NCBI GenBank assembly: GCA_035944135.1
Contig: DASZBM010000002.1
Span: 124,001-188,000 of the forward strand
Source of the DNA: Acidobacteriaceae bacterium
GTDB taxonomy: Bacteria > Acidobacteriota > Terriglobia > Terriglobales > Acidobacteriaceae
Length of the DNA: 64,000 bases
Direction of reading: 5' to 3'
Shown: piece by piece, positions 1 to 8,943 of the stretch
Numbering within the stretch: the first letter of the stretch is position 1
Layout of the letters: each line of letters opens with the position of its first letter
The notes under the pieces: generated by a model
Database searches by the model: none
Seen by the model: only the letters and a program-made list of their open reading frames with translations
Told to the model about the DNA's origin: nothing
Made by a program: the position numbers and the translations under genes

Positions 1-291
1 GAGGAGCAGGTGGGGGCGGCGGTGGGGGCGGGGCCGGACTATGTGGCGGTTGGGCCGGTGTTTCGGACGGCGTCGAAGGCGAATCCGGAGCCGGTGGTGG
101 GGCTGGAGCTGGTGCGACGGGCGAGGGCGATGACGGAGCTTCCGGTGGTGGCGATTGGAGGGATAACGCTTGCGAATGCGCGCAGTGTGATTGAGGCCGG
201 GGCGGATTCGGTGGCAGTGATTGGTGGGCTGTTTGTTGAGGGCAGGCGGGTGAGTGAGGTTGCGCGGGACTTTCTCGAGATTTTGGGGTAG
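1..291 (+). CDS. thiE: Thiamine phosphate synthase, C-terminal part (cut by window start)
   Basis: The frame is open from base 1, so the gene begins upstream; 96 codons are visible. ThiE joins the pyrimidine and thiazole halves of thiamine into thiamine phosphate in the cytoplasm. The visible part carries the family's GPVFRTASK phosphate-binding stretch, the AIGGI strand and a C-terminal segment, SVAVIGGLF, where many homologues read VAVISAI. It ends only 11 bases before the next gene, an amino acid permease, on the same strand, so co-transcription is possible but functionally unexplained. Assignment to ThiE rather than the related regulator TenI rests on these motifs. Confidence 0.85.
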   Translation, partial: EEQVGAAVGAGPDYVAVGPVFRTASKANPEPVVGLELVRRARAMTELPVVAIGGITLANARSVIEAGADSVAVIGGLFVEGRRVSEVARDFLEILG

Positions 292-302
292 GGTACGGGG
301 AA

Positions 303-1856
303 GTGACTCCTCAGACATCAGTGGCTCAAGAGGCGAAATACAGAGGTCCTTCGGCTGCGCCTCAGGATGACGGCGGCTCTGTGGGGGTACGTGCGCCGCA
401 CTTTGTGCAAGGGTTGGGGTTGTTTTCGGCGACGGCGATTGTGATGGGCTCGATGATCGGGTCGGGCATTTTTATCGTGCCCGCCGAGATGAGCCGCGTG
501 GTGGGGTCGCCGGCGCTGTTGATTGCAGCGTGGGCGGTGACGGCGCTGATGACGGTGATTGGCGCACTGAGCTATGGCGAGCTGGCGGCGATGATGCCGA
601 AGGCTGGCGGGCAGTATGTGTACCTGCGCGAGAGTTTGGGGCCGATTTGGGGATTTTTGTACGGGTGGACGCTGTTTACGGTGATCCAGACGGGAACGAT
701 TGCCGCGGTGGGCGTGGCGTTCGGTAAGTTTCTGGGGGTGTTTTTCCCGAGCATCAGCCAGACGAACTGGATTGTGCACGTGGGCTCGGGGAATGTGGGG
801 CTGAGCACGGCGAATTTGGTGGGGATCGTCGTGATTGTGCTGCTGACGTTCACGAATACGCGCGGCGTGAAGACGGGCGCGGCGGTGCAGAACGTTTTCA
901 CGACGACGAAGGTGCTGGCGCTGCTGGGCGTGATCGCGGTGGGGCTGATTGCGAAGAATGCAGTTGCGCACGCTGCGAATTTTGGCGTGGGCTGGCATAA
1001 CTTCTGGGCGGGAGCGCACTGGGGAACGCCGCATGTGGTGCAGGTTGGGTCGTTCCTTGGGCTGGGCGGCGGGACGGCTGTGGTCGGCGTGCTGACGGTG
1101 GTTGCGGTGGTGCAGGTGGGGTCGCTGTTTTCGAGCGATGCGTGGAATAACGTGACGTTCACGGCGGGCGAGGTGCGGAATCCGAAGCGGAACCTGCCGC
1201 TGTCGCTGGCGATTGGAACGGGCGCGGTGAGCCTGCTGTATATCGCGTGCAACTTTGTGTATCTGAACGTGCTGCCGATGAGCGGGATTGCGAATGCACC
1301 GCAGGACAGAGTGGCGACGGCGGTGATGCAGACGGCGTTTGGGCCAGTGGGTGCGAAGCTGATGGCGGCGGCGATCCTGGTGAGCACGTTCGGGTGCGTG
1401 AACGGGATGGTGCTGGCGGGGGCGCGCGTGTATTACGCGATGAGCCAGGATGGCCTGTTCTTCAAGAGCACGGGGAAGCTGGACAGCAAGGGCGTGCCGA
1501 AGAACTCGCTGTGGATGCAGTGCGCGTGGACGTGCCTGCTGTGCCTGAGCGGACAGTACGGCAACCTGCTGGATTACGTAATCCTGGCGGCGCTGGTGTT
1601 TTATGCGCTGACGATTGTGGGGCTGTTTGTATTGCGGCGGACGGAGCCGGATGCGGCGCGTCCGTACAGGGCGTTTGGGTATCCGGTGCTGCCGGGGCTG
1701 TACATCGTGATGGCGGTGTGGATTTGTGGCGTGCTTTTGCGATACAAACCCCAGTACACTTGGCCGGGACTGATTCTGGTGCTGCTTGGCGTGCCGGTGT
1801 ACCTGGTGTGGAGATGGGTGGGAAGTAGAGATCAGAGATTAGAGATTAGAGATTAG
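303..1856 (+). CDS. APC-family amino acid permease
   Basis: A 517-residue inner-membrane protein with about 12 hydrophobic segments, of the amino acid/polyamine/organocation superfamily. The first membrane segment holds the substrate-loop motif GSMIGSGIF and the middle holds GEVRNPKRNLP, both typical of this family. Substrate cannot be read from sequence. The GTG start at 303 is uncertain: codons 15-24 are made of a palindromic repeat (see 347-367), and an in-frame GTG at 381 would exclude it. The last codons and the stop lie in a 7-bp tandem repeat (1826-1860), so both ends of the reading frame are built on repeat DNA. A second, differently related permease follows 40 bases downstream. Confidence 0.85.
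   Translation: MTPQTSVAQEAKYRGPSAAPQDDGGSVGVRAPHFVQGLGLFSATAIVMGSMIGSGIFIVPAEMSRVVGSPALLIAAWAVTALMTVIGALSYGELAAMMPKAGGQYVYLRESLGPIWGFLYGWTLFTVIQTGTIAAVGVAFGKFLGVFFPSISQTNWIVHVGSGNVGLSTANLVGIVVIVLLTFTNTRGVKTGAAVQNVFTTTKVLALLGVIAVGLIAKNAVAHAANFGVGWHNFWAGAHWGTPHVVQVGSFLGLGGGTAVVGVLTVVAVVQVGSLFSSDAWNNVTFTAGEVRNPKRNLPLSLAIGTGAVSLLYIACNFVYLNVLPMSGIANAPQDRVATAVMQTAFGPVGAKLMAAAILVSTFGCVNGMVLAGARVYYAMSQDGLFFKSTGKLDSKGVPKNSLWMQCAWTCLLCLSGQYGNLLDYVILAALVFYALTIVGLFVLRRTEPDAARPYRAFGYPVLPGLYIVMAVWICGVLLRYKPQYTWPGLILVLLGVPVYLVWRWVGSRDQRLEIRD
347..367. repeat. REP-like imperfect palindrome, TCCTTCGG...CTCAGGA type
   Basis: The motif begins TCCTTCGGC and ends CTCAGGA, an imperfect inverted repeat. A relative occurs at 45708-45727 (TCCTTCGACTTCGCTCAGGA). 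Here it sits inside the annotated N-terminus of the amino acid permease, before the first membrane segment. Confidence 0.55.
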
Positions 1857-1860
1857 AAAT
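1826..1860. repeat. Heptamer tandem array, unit TAGAGAT (5 copies)
   Basis: Five head-to-tail 7-base units: TAGAGAT, CAGAGAT, TAGAGAT, TAGAGAT, TAGAAAT. The array covers the last codons and stop of the upstream permease and runs into the leader of the next permease. It is one of ten period-7 arrays in the window. Confidence 0.85.
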
Positions 1861-1896
1861 TCTGGATACGGACAGGGATTAGGAGAAGCAGAAAGC

Positions 1897-3378
1897 ATGG
1901 CGAATTTGTTGGCGGTCAAGCCGCTGAAGGCCTTGATGCATGAGGCGGAGAGCGAGAGCAGCGGCGGACTGAAACGTGCACTCGGTCCAGTGAACCTGAT
2001 CACGCTGGGAATTGGCGCGATCATCGGGGCAGGCATCTTCGTACTGACGGGAACGGCGGCGGCGCAGTTTGCGGGACCGGCGATCGTGCTCTCGTTTGTG
2101 GTGGCGGGCATAGGCTGCGTGTTTGCGGGTCTCTGCTATGCGGAGTTTGCGGCGATGATTCCGATTGCGGGCTCGGCGTACACGTACGGGTATGCGACGC
2201 TGGGCGAGTTGATGGCGTGGATCATCGGCTGGGCGCTGTGCCTGGAGTATGCGTTTGGTGCGGCGACGGTGGCCGTTGGCTGGAGCGGCTACATGAGCAG
2301 CCTGCTGGGATATTTCGGGGTCCGTGTGCCGTTCAATCCGACGCCTTCAGTCACGATGACGCTGTTCGGCCATCTGTTGTCGGCGAAGGTGGATATCTAC
2401 GCGTTTCTCGCGATCATCGTTGTGACGACGGTGCTGGTTGTGGGCGTGCGTGAGTCGGCGAATTTCAATAGCGCCGCGGTCATGATCAAGGTGTCGGTGG
2501 TGCTGTTCTTCATTGGGATCGCTACGGTGTATGCGTTTGGACATCCGGCGCACATGGCTGCGAACTGGCATCCGTTCATTCCGAAAAACCTCGGGCACTT
2601 CGGGCAATATGGATGGTCGGGAATTATGCGAGGGGCCAGTGTGGTCTTCTTTGCGTATATCGGGTTCGACGCGGTTTCGACGGCAGCGCAGGAGGCGAAG
2701 AATCCGCAGAAGGACATGCCGTTCGGCATTCTCGGCTCGCTGATACTCTGCACCATTCTCTACATCATCGTGGCGGGGCTGCTGACCGGGCTGAAGCCCT
2801 ATGCGACGCTGAACACGCCGGCTCCGGTGGCTGATGGCGCGGCGGCGATTGGTGCAACGTGGGGCGTGTGCCTGATCGATCTGGGCGCGATTGCCGGCCT
2901 TGCTTCGGTGATGCTGGTGATGATCCTGGGCCAGACGCGCGTGCTCTACACGATGTCGCGCGACGGTCTGCTGCCGAAATGGGTTGGCGAGATCCATCCG
3001 CGCTTCCGCACACCGTGGCTGGTGACCATCGCGGTGGGCGTGCTGGTGGCGTTTTTGGCAGCATTCTTCAACATCTCTTTCCTGGGCGAACTGGTGAGCC
3101 TGGGCACGCTGCTGGCCTTCGCGATTGTGTGCGTGGGGGTGTGGGTGATGCGGAAGAAACAGCCCGATGCGGTGCGGCCATTCCGCACGCCGTGGGTGCC
3201 GTTCGTGCCCATCATGGGCATGCTCATCGCGCTGGCACTGATGGTTTCATCGGATACGCCGGCAAAGATCGGCTTTGTCAGCTGGCTGATCATTGGCCTG
3301 GTGATTTACTTCGGGTACTCGACGCGGCATAGCAAGGTGCAGCGTGCGGAGCGGGAGACGACGGCGGCGGCGGATTAG
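1897..3378 (+). CDS. APC-family amino acid permease, cationic amino acid transporter type
   Basis: A 493-residue membrane protein with about 12 transmembrane segments. The N-terminal motif GIGAIIGAGIFVLTG and the following AGPAIVLSFVVAGIGC are typical of the CAT/YfnA branch of the APC superfamily, which moves amino acids across the inner membrane. The ATG at 1897 has an AGGAG ribosome-binding site about 14 bases upstream. It is distinct from the preceding permease (different N-terminal motif and length), so the pair is not a recent tandem duplication. A strong hairpin terminator follows at 3401-3426. Substrate is not determined. Confidence 0.88.
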   Translation: MANLLAVKPLKALMHEAESESSGGLKRALGPVNLITLGIGAIIGAGIFVLTGTAAAQFAGPAIVLSFVVAGIGCVFAGLCYAEFAAMIPIAGSAYTYGYATLGELMAWIIGWALCLEYAFGAATVAVGWSGYMSSLLGYFGVRVPFNPTPSVTMTLFGHLLSAKVDIYAFLAIIVVTTVLVVGVRESANFNSAAVMIKVSVVLFFIGIATVYAFGHPAHMAANWHPFIPKNLGHFGQYGWSGIMRGASVVFFAYIGFDAVSTAAQEAKNPQKDMPFGILGSLILCTILYIIVAGLLTGLKPYATLNTPAPVADGAAAIGATWGVCLIDLGAIAGLASVMLVMILGQTRVLYTMSRDGLLPKWVGEIHPRFRTPWLVTIAVGVLVAFLAAFFNISFLGELVSLGTLLAFAIVCVGVWVMRKKQPDAVRPFRTPWVPFVPIMGMLIALALMVSSDTPAKIGFVSWLIIGLVIYFGYSTRHSKVQRAERETTAAAD

Positions 3379-3400
3379 CGGCTGGCGTTTGGATAAAGGA

Positions 3401-3426
3401 AAGGCCCGGCAAGTGCCGGGCCTTTT
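3401..3426. terminator. Bidirectional hairpin terminator between convergent genes
   Basis: A perfect 10-bp stem AAGGCCCGGC / GCCGGGCCTT with a 4-base loop, flanked by a short T run on the plus strand and by an A-rich flank that becomes T-rich on the minus strand. It separates the permease at 1897-3378 from the convergent gene ending at 3444. Confidence 0.9.
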
Positions 3427-3443
3427 GCTTTGTGGTTCGGCGA

Positions 3444-6290
3444 TTATTCCTTGGGGCTGGGCGTGGCAGCGGCTGCAGGAGCAGCGTTGGCCGGCGCGGC
3501 AGTGTCCGGCTTGCTGGTGTCCGGCTGGGATGAGTCCTGCTTCGAGTGCTGGGTTTCGGTGGCGGACTCTCCGGAGGTTGTGTCGCCAGCGGCAGCGGTG
3601 TGTGTGGCCTGAGACGCCGCAGAGGAGTGCTCTGAGGGGCGGTGGAGGCGCGCGGTGGTGGTGGCGCGCGGAGATGGGGCGGGTGTCGGTATGGGGATGT
3701 TGGCGGCGTCGATGGGGTTGGGGTCGTCGCGCAGCTTGAGGAAAAGGGTGCCTGCGGCGGCGGGGTGGGGAACGCTGAGGGTTGACCCGGTATAGCCGTC
3801 GGGCACGTTTGCCGGGTTGTCGAAGGCGGGGTCAGGCGAGATAGAGGCGATCAGGTAGAGGCTTGAGCCGGAGAGGGTGCAGGAGGACGTCGGGTCCGCG
3901 GGGCACTGCAACGTGACCAACTGGGGAAGACGGACGAGGGTGCCGAGTGGGAGCCAGTCGCTCGAGGATTCGTCTTCGGCGGTGGTGGTTGCGGGGTTGG
4001 TTGGGGCGGCCTCCTCGCTGTGCTTCCTGGGAGGGAAGATGGCGCGAACGTGCAGGGCGCCGAAGGCGCTGGGGCCGAAGGCGCGGAGCGGGTCGAGAGT
4101 CGCGACGACGGTGTGGGGATCCTGGAGGACGAGACCGCCGGAGGGAGCGAGGGTGAGGACGGCGCGCAGGGTGCCGTCAATGGTTTCGACCTCGACGCGG
4201 CCTGAGCGCGGGAAGGGTTGCGCGGTCTTGAGCGTGAAGGTCAGCGGAGCGGAGAGCGGGAGGTCGTCTGTGCTGGAGAGCGTGATCGTCGGCGCGTTGG
4301 CGGGCTGGGAGCTCTTGCTGAGGAGCGTGACGGACGGGCGCGCGGCGGAGACGGTGACGGGCACGGTCAGGCTGCGGCCGTCGTTGAGGGTGATGCGGGC
4401 GGTGAGCTTGTCGCCGACCTTGGTGGGCGGTGCGGGCGCGTCGGAGGGCAGCGCGAGGCGGAGGGAGTTGGAGGTCTCGGCGGGCTCGGAGCCGTCGCTT
4501 GTGCTGGGAGGCTGCGGCTTGAAGGTGAGGTCGCCGAGTGCGAGGCGCTCGATTTCATTCAGGCGCTGGCCGCTGAGGAGAATGGTGCGGTCAGTGGCGT
4601 GGAGCTCGACGGAGTTGATGTGCGGAGGCTCGGCGAAGGTGCGTGCGGAGAGCTGGTCGGCCCGGGGTTGGCCGAACTGCTGGATGGAGAGGTTGAGGTC
4701 GCCGGGGGTGACGTCGTGCTCGAGCGGGAGTGTCAAGGCGAGCAGGTTGGGCTGGTCCGGCGTAGGCGCAGGCTTGAACGCAATTTTCAGAGTTGCACCG
4801 GAGCCGCGGGGCTCGGCGGTGATGGTGTGGACGCAGGCCGAGCCCGTGGAGGTGATGAGGAGTTGAGCGGCCTTGCCGGCGATGAGGCTGCTGTCTTCGC
4901 TGTCGTCACCATTGGCGATCTGCCAGTCGCTGCCGGGGAGCTGCTGGAGCGGGACCGTGGGACCGGTGAAGGAATCGAAGCCCCACTGACCCTGGATGGT
5001 GCCGGTGAGCCGGATGGGCTCAGGTTGGGGCTTAACGGGCTTGCTGTCCTTGGCGTCGGGCTTGGCGGAGCCGGATTTGTCTTCGCGGAGGACGTCGTGG
5101 ATGGGGACATGGTGCTCGGGCGTGCGCTGCAGGACGAGGCCGCCCTGGTAGGAGTCGGCGACGAGCGGGATGTCGGGCTCGGCGGGGGCTCCGGGAGGCG
5201 TGTTGAGGTGCAGGACCAGGTCGTGGGCGAGCGAGGTGGAGAAGACGAGCGGCGCGCCCTCGATCGGGAGAGTCACAGATGGCTCGATGAGGCAGCCGAC
5301 GTGATTGGGGTCGGTGGGGCGCAGCGGGGGTGACGGCGAAGACTGGACGGCGGGAAGGCCGATGACGAGTACGGATTTTGGATTGTGGAAGGATGGCGGC
5401 GTGTTGAGGCGCAGGTTCATCGCGTCGTTCTGGGGGAAGGCGATGGCCGGGATGTACTGGTACTGCGCGGTGTGCAGGTTGGCCATCACGCGGACGAGGT
5501 CGACCACAGCGCCGACATATGCGGAGTAGAGACCGCCGCCGGCGAGGCCGGTGTAGCTGGCGGCGGCGATGAAGTCGGAGTTGGGGCCGCTGGAGAGCGC
5601 GGCGGCGATGGAGTTGCCGTGGCCGTCGTCGAGCAGGCTCTGCGAACCGGTTTGAGTGAGGCAGGTGAACTGCATGTCCACGGGCTGCTGGAAGCAGGCC
5701 TCGTTGGGCTTGAGCGCGAGGGTGCGGGCGAGCAGGTCGGAGTGCTTCTGAAGCTCGGCGGGGTCGCCGGGAGGGGCGCGGCGGATGTCGGCGAGGTAGC
5801 GCTCGATGCGCGACTGCTCGAAGCCGGCTTCGGCGAGATCCTGCGAGGCGCGGACGAAGATGCCAGGGCGACCGCGGACGGCGGATTTGAGGGTGGAGAA
5901 GTCGCCGCCGGTCTCAGGGGCGAGGAACAGGACGGCCTGCTGAGCCTCCTTGGGAACGGTGACGAAGACGCCCTCTTCGCGGACGTTCTTCTGCCAGGTC
6001 TCGATGCGGGTGAACCATTCCTCGGGCGGAGGGTTGGTGGTGCCGCGGAGAAAGGCGCAGATGAGGAGGTACTTGACGGACTGGGTGGCCGGAAGGTCGG
6101 GGTGCAGCCAGATGCGGTCGCCGGGCTGAAGGTTGGGGACCTCGGCGATGGGGAGGGTGACACCGTTGCGGGTGACGCGCACGTTGATGCGCGGACCGAC
6201 AAGATCAAACCGCGCGTCAACAGCGAAGCTCGGCCTGATGAAGGTGAGAAGAAGAATGCAGAGGGGGACTAATCGGGCGCACTTCGCCAT
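3444..6290 (-). CDS. Large secreted protein of unknown function
   Basis: 948 residues with a clear Sec signal peptide (hydrophobic LCILLLTF core, cleavage after PSFA near residue 23). I do not recognise a named domain. The mature protein looks extracytoplasmic: mostly beta-type, Pro/Ser/Thr-rich segments, with a Cys pair near the end of the folded part (CPADPTSSC). The last 70 or so residues are low-complexity Ala/Ser/Thr/Pro and look disordered. It stands alone on the minus strand, with 190 bases to the ABC gene upstream. Codon use and GC match the neighbours. An outer-surface or cell-wall-binding role is a guess. Confidence 0.8.
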   Translation of the reverse strand: MAKCARLVPLCILLLTFIRPSFAVDARFDLVGPRINVRVTRNGVTLPIAEVPNLQPGDRIWLHPDLPATQSVKYLLICAFLRGTTNPPPEEWFTRIETWQKNVREEGVFVTVPKEAQQAVLFLAPETGGDFSTLKSAVRGRPGIFVRASQDLAEAGFEQSRIERYLADIRRAPPGDPAELQKHSDLLARTLALKPNEACFQQPVDMQFTCLTQTGSQSLLDDGHGNSIAAALSSGPNSDFIAAASYTGLAGGGLYSAYVGAVVDLVRVMANLHTAQYQYIPAIAFPQNDAMNLRLNTPPSFHNPKSVLVIGLPAVQSSPSPPLRPTDPNHVGCLIEPSVTLPIEGAPLVFSTSLAHDLVLHLNTPPGAPAEPDIPLVADSYQGGLVLQRTPEHHVPIHDVLREDKSGSAKPDAKDSKPVKPQPEPIRLTGTIQGQWGFDSFTGPTVPLQQLPGSDWQIANGDDSEDSSLIAGKAAQLLITSTGSACVHTITAEPRGSGATLKIAFKPAPTPDQPNLLALTLPLEHDVTPGDLNLSIQQFGQPRADQLSARTFAEPPHINSVELHATDRTILLSGQRLNEIERLALGDLTFKPQPPSTSDGSEPAETSNSLRLALPSDAPAPPTKVGDKLTARITLNDGRSLTVPVTVSAARPSVTLLSKSSQPANAPTITLSSTDDLPLSAPLTFTLKTAQPFPRSGRVEVETIDGTLRAVLTLAPSGGLVLQDPHTVVATLDPLRAFGPSAFGALHVRAIFPPRKHSEEAAPTNPATTTAEDESSSDWLPLGTLVRLPQLVTLQCPADPTSSCTLSGSSLYLIASISPDPAFDNPANVPDGYTGSTLSVPHPAAAGTLFLKLRDDPNPIDAANIPIPTPAPSPRATTTARLHRPSEHSSAASQATHTAAAGDTTSGESATETQHSKQDSSQPDTSKPDTAAPANAAPAAAATPSPKE

Positions 6291-6415
6291 GCTTTAAGTT
6301 TAGATGCGGCGGGGCAAAGGCGGTTAGCGAGAGAAATGACTCTCTTGAGGCATGTTGTTGAAGCCTTTACGTTTCTTTTCTTTCATTTGTGAAGCGCCGC
6401 CGATAGAAAAAGCAG

Positions 6416-6430
6416 ATTCCCTTCGGGAAT
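6416..6430. repeat. Short palindrome, ATTCCC...GGGAAT
   Basis: A 6-bp stem ATTCCC/GGGAAT with a 3-base loop, in the 190-base gap between the ABC ATPase stop and the secreted-protein start. The surrounding A/G-rich stretch has a loose period of about 10. Nothing else is visible in this gap. Confidence 0.45.
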
Positions 6431-6479
6431 GACAGAAAGAAAAGCAGAGCAAAACAGAGCAAGGCAGGTGGCAGCGTTG

Positions 6480-7241
6480 CTAGTTGTGCTTGCGGCGAGT
6501 GCTGGGGGCGTCGGAGAAGACCGTGCCGTCGCGGATAGAGATGATGCGGTGGGCGAAGTCGGCGATGTCGGGCTCGTGGGTGACGAGGACGATGGTGTTG
6601 CCCTTGGCGTGAAGGTCGTCGAACAGGGCCATGATCTCGACGGAGGTCTTGGAGTCGAGGTTTCCGGTGGGCTCGTCGGCGAGGATGATGGACGGATGGT
6701 TCACCAAGGCGCGTGCGATGGCGACGCGCTGGCGCTGGCCGCCGGAGAGCTCGTTGGGCTTGTGCGACATGCGCGAGGCGAGACCCACCTGGTCGAGAAC
6801 CTCTTTGGCGCGGGCGATGCGCTCGGCTGCCGGGGTGCCGTTGTAGATGAGCGGGAGCTCCACGTTATGGAGCGATGTGGCGCGGGCGAGCAGGTTGAAG
6901 GTCTGGAAGACGAAGCCGATTTCCTTGTTGCGGATGCGGGCGAGCTCGTCGTCGTTGAGCGAGGAGACGTCGTGGCCGTTGAGGAAGTACTGGCCCTGCG
7001 TGGCGGTGTCGAGGCAGCCGATGAGGTTCATCAGCGTGGATTTGCCGGAACCTGAGGGTCCCATGATGGCGACGTACTCGTTGTGGCGGATGCGGATGTC
7101 GACGCCGCGGAGCGCGTGCACCTCCTGATCACCCATCTCGTAGGTCTTCCAGAGGTTGTGGGTAACGATGACCTCGCCGGAGTGGGGCGGCTCGAAGGCC
7201 GTGGAGGTGGTGGGCTCGGCGGGAAAGGTTGTTGTGGCCAT
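6480..7241 (-). CDS. ABC transporter ATP-binding protein, MacB/LolD type
   Basis: 253-residue soluble ATPase. Walker [10 protein letters not shown] at residues 61-69, signature LSGGQ at 165-169, Walker B IILADE at 185-190, followed by PTGNLDS, the hallmark of the MacB/LolD/FtsE group that powers lipoprotein extraction or tripartite efflux. The first 20 or so residues are a Thr/Pro-rich tail not seen in short LolD proteins. It lies 59 bases downstream of a MacA-like adaptor on the same strand, suggesting one efflux unit, but no FtsX-type permease is next to it. Confidence 0.88.
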   Translation of the reverse strand: MATTTFPAEPTTSTAFEPPHSGEVIVTHNLWKTYEMGDQEVHALRGVDIRIRHNEYVAIMGPSGSGKSTLMNLIGCLDTATQGQYFLNGHDVSSLNDDELARIRNKEIGFVFQTFNLLARATSLHNVELPLIYNGTPAAERIARAKEVLDQVGLASRMSHKPNELSGGQRQRVAIARALVNHPSIILADEPTGNLDSKTSVEIMALFDDLHAKGNTIVLVTHEPDIADFAHRIISIRDGTVFSDAPSTRRKHN

Positions 7242-7261
7242 CTTGGTCTCCGGAATACGGA

Positions 7262-7289
7262 CGGTAGAGCGTAGACAGTAGAGGGTAGA
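7262..7289. repeat. Heptamer tandem array, unit NNGTAGA (4 copies)
   Basis: Units CGGTAGA, GCGTAGA, CAGTAGA, GGGTAGA in tandem. The array fills half of the 59-base gap between the adaptor and ATPase genes, which are probably co-transcribed. The GTAGAGG-like unit recurs at 46221 and 46750. Confidence 0.8.
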
Positions 7290-7300
7290 GAAACGCGACC

Positions 7301-8692
7301 CTAACTAGAGCTGTTGTCGGTCGTGATGGTGACCGGCGAGTTGTCGCGTTTGACGGCGGTGCCACTCTTCAGGGTGCGAAGGACCTTATAGCGGCCGGTG
7401 ACGATCTCGTCCCCGGCCTTGAGGCCGCTGAGTACTTCGATGTCTGTGGAGCCGACGACGCCGGTCGTGACCGGGACGAAGCGGACGCGCATGCCGCTGC
7501 CGTCGCGAACCATCAGGTAGACGCCCTGGGTGTCGGTGGACTTCGTCGCGGCGGAGGCACTGCCGTCGGACTCCTTGCCATGGTTTTTGAAGAGCGTGTT
7601 TTCGGCTGTGAGGTCGCGCTCGACGAGGGCCTGGATGGGAATCGTGAGGACGTTGGGCTTATTGGCTGTGGTGATCTTCGCGTTGCAGGAAAGGCCGGGG
7701 CGGAGGTCATCGGGAGGATTGTCAAGGGTGACGACAACCTTGAAGTCCTTGGCCTCTTCGGTACCTGTGGTGGACTGCGAGGTGGCCAGACCGGTCGTGC
7801 GCAGGAGGGCCTGGTCGCCGACCTCGGTCACGTGGCCCTTGAGGATGCGGCCGGGGAAGGCGTCGATGGTGACGTCGGCGGGCTGGCCGAGCTTCACGTT
7901 GACGATGTCAGTCTCGTCGACCTTGACCTCGGCGGTGATGATGCTCATGTTGGCGAGCGTCATCAGCGTTGAGCCCTCGGCGTTCTGGATGCCGACGACG
8001 ACGGTTTCGCCCTCACGGACGGGCACGTTGGTGACGAGAGCGTTGAACGGGGCGCGGCTCTCGGTCAGGCCGAGTTGGTAGGAGTTGCCGGAGAGCGTCG
8101 CGACGGCCTGGCTGACCTGGCTGCGGGCGGCGGCTGTCTGGGCTTTGGCCTGGGCGAGCGCGGCCTGGCGCTGGGCGAGCGTGGCGACGTCGATGTCGTA
8201 GGCGGCTTTTTTGGCGTCGTAATCCTGCTTGGCGACGAGTTGCTCTTTGTAGAGCTGGTTGTAGCGCTGGATGTCGAACCGTTTCTGTTCGAGGTCAGCT
8301 TTTGCCTCTTCCACGGCGGCCTGCGCGGTTTTTTCGGCGGCTACGTAGGAGTCGACCGTGGTCTTATCAGCCTGAATGGTGGCCTGCTGGGCCTGGACCT
8401 GGGAGGCGGGCTGCTGGCTTTCGACGGTGGCAATGAGCTGCCCCTTCTTTACGTGGTCACCCTCTTTGACATAGAGGTGCGTGATGCGACCGAAGGCGGT
8501 GGCTCCGACGTTGACGTAGGTGAGCGGCTTGATCTGGCCGGTTCCGCTGACGGTGGCGATCAGATCCTGCTGCACGGCTTTGCCCGTAGCCACTGCAGTC
8601 ACGCTGTTGCGGCTGTGGATGACGGAGCCAATGATGACGCCGGCGACAACAATGAAGGCTACTACTAACAGCAGGATCTTCTTTAGGCTCAT
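7301..8692 (-). CDS. Periplasmic adaptor (membrane fusion protein), MacA/HlyD family
   Basis: 463 residues. An N-terminal membrane anchor (residues about 5-24) is followed by a split lipoyl domain, a long Ala/Gln-rich coiled-coil hairpin (about residues 95-215), a second lipoyl half and beta-barrel segments, the order of MacA-type adaptors that link an inner-membrane pump to an outer-membrane channel. The Gly-rich EGETVVVG and the [11 protein letters not shown] stretch match the family. The ATPase gene follows on the same strand. No MacB permease or TolC is adjacent, so the partners must be elsewhere or encoded as a separate permease. Confidence 0.85.
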   Translation of the reverse strand: MSLKKILLLVVAFIVVAGVIIGSVIHSRNSVTAVATGKAVQQDLIATVSGTGQIKPLTYVNVGATAFGRITHLYVKEGDHVKKGQLIATVESQQPASQVQAQQATIQADKTTVDSYVAAEKTAQAAVEEAKADLEQKRFDIQRYNQLYKEQLVAKQDYDAKKAAYDIDVATLAQRQAALAQAKAQTAAARSQVSQAVATLSGNSYQLGLTESRAPFNALVTNVPVREGETVVVGIQNAEGSTLMTLANMSIITAEVKVDETDIVNVKLGQPADVTIDAFPGRILKGHVTEVGDQALLRTTGLATSQSTTGTEEAKDFKVVVTLDNPPDDLRPGLSCNAKITTANKPNVLTIPIQALVERDLTAENTLFKNHGKESDGSASAATKSTDTQGVYLMVRDGSGMRVRFVPVTTGVVGSTDIEVLSGLKAGDEIVTGRYKVLRTLKSGTAVKRDNSPVTITTDNSSS

Positions 8693-8880
8693 ACGGCTTT
8701 CCCCCGGAGCAACAGCCCGGGTGCGGGCAAGGTCCCGGCATAGGGTTTGGACTCCAGGTTGTAATCGAAGGTACGCAGAACGGAGGCCGGTGGTTCCGGG
8801 GGCAGCAGAAACGGGCTTTGGGGCGCGGCTTCGATGGCTGGGTCTGCCGGGATTCTAACAGGGAACATGGCGGGATTGCC

Positions 8881-8910
8881 TTGTGTAGAGAGATGAAACA
8901 CACGTAAAAT
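8881..8910 (+). promoter_or_regulatory. Candidate sigma-70 promoter for the GWxTD gene
   Basis: TTGTGT (8881-8886) and TAAAAT (8905-8910) are separated by 18 bases, about 35 bases before the ATG at 8944, with an AGGAG site just upstream of that start. Predicted by eye only. Confidence 0.4.
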
Positions 8911-8943
8911 GGGAGCGTCTTTCATCTTCAGGAGCTCGGCCCA

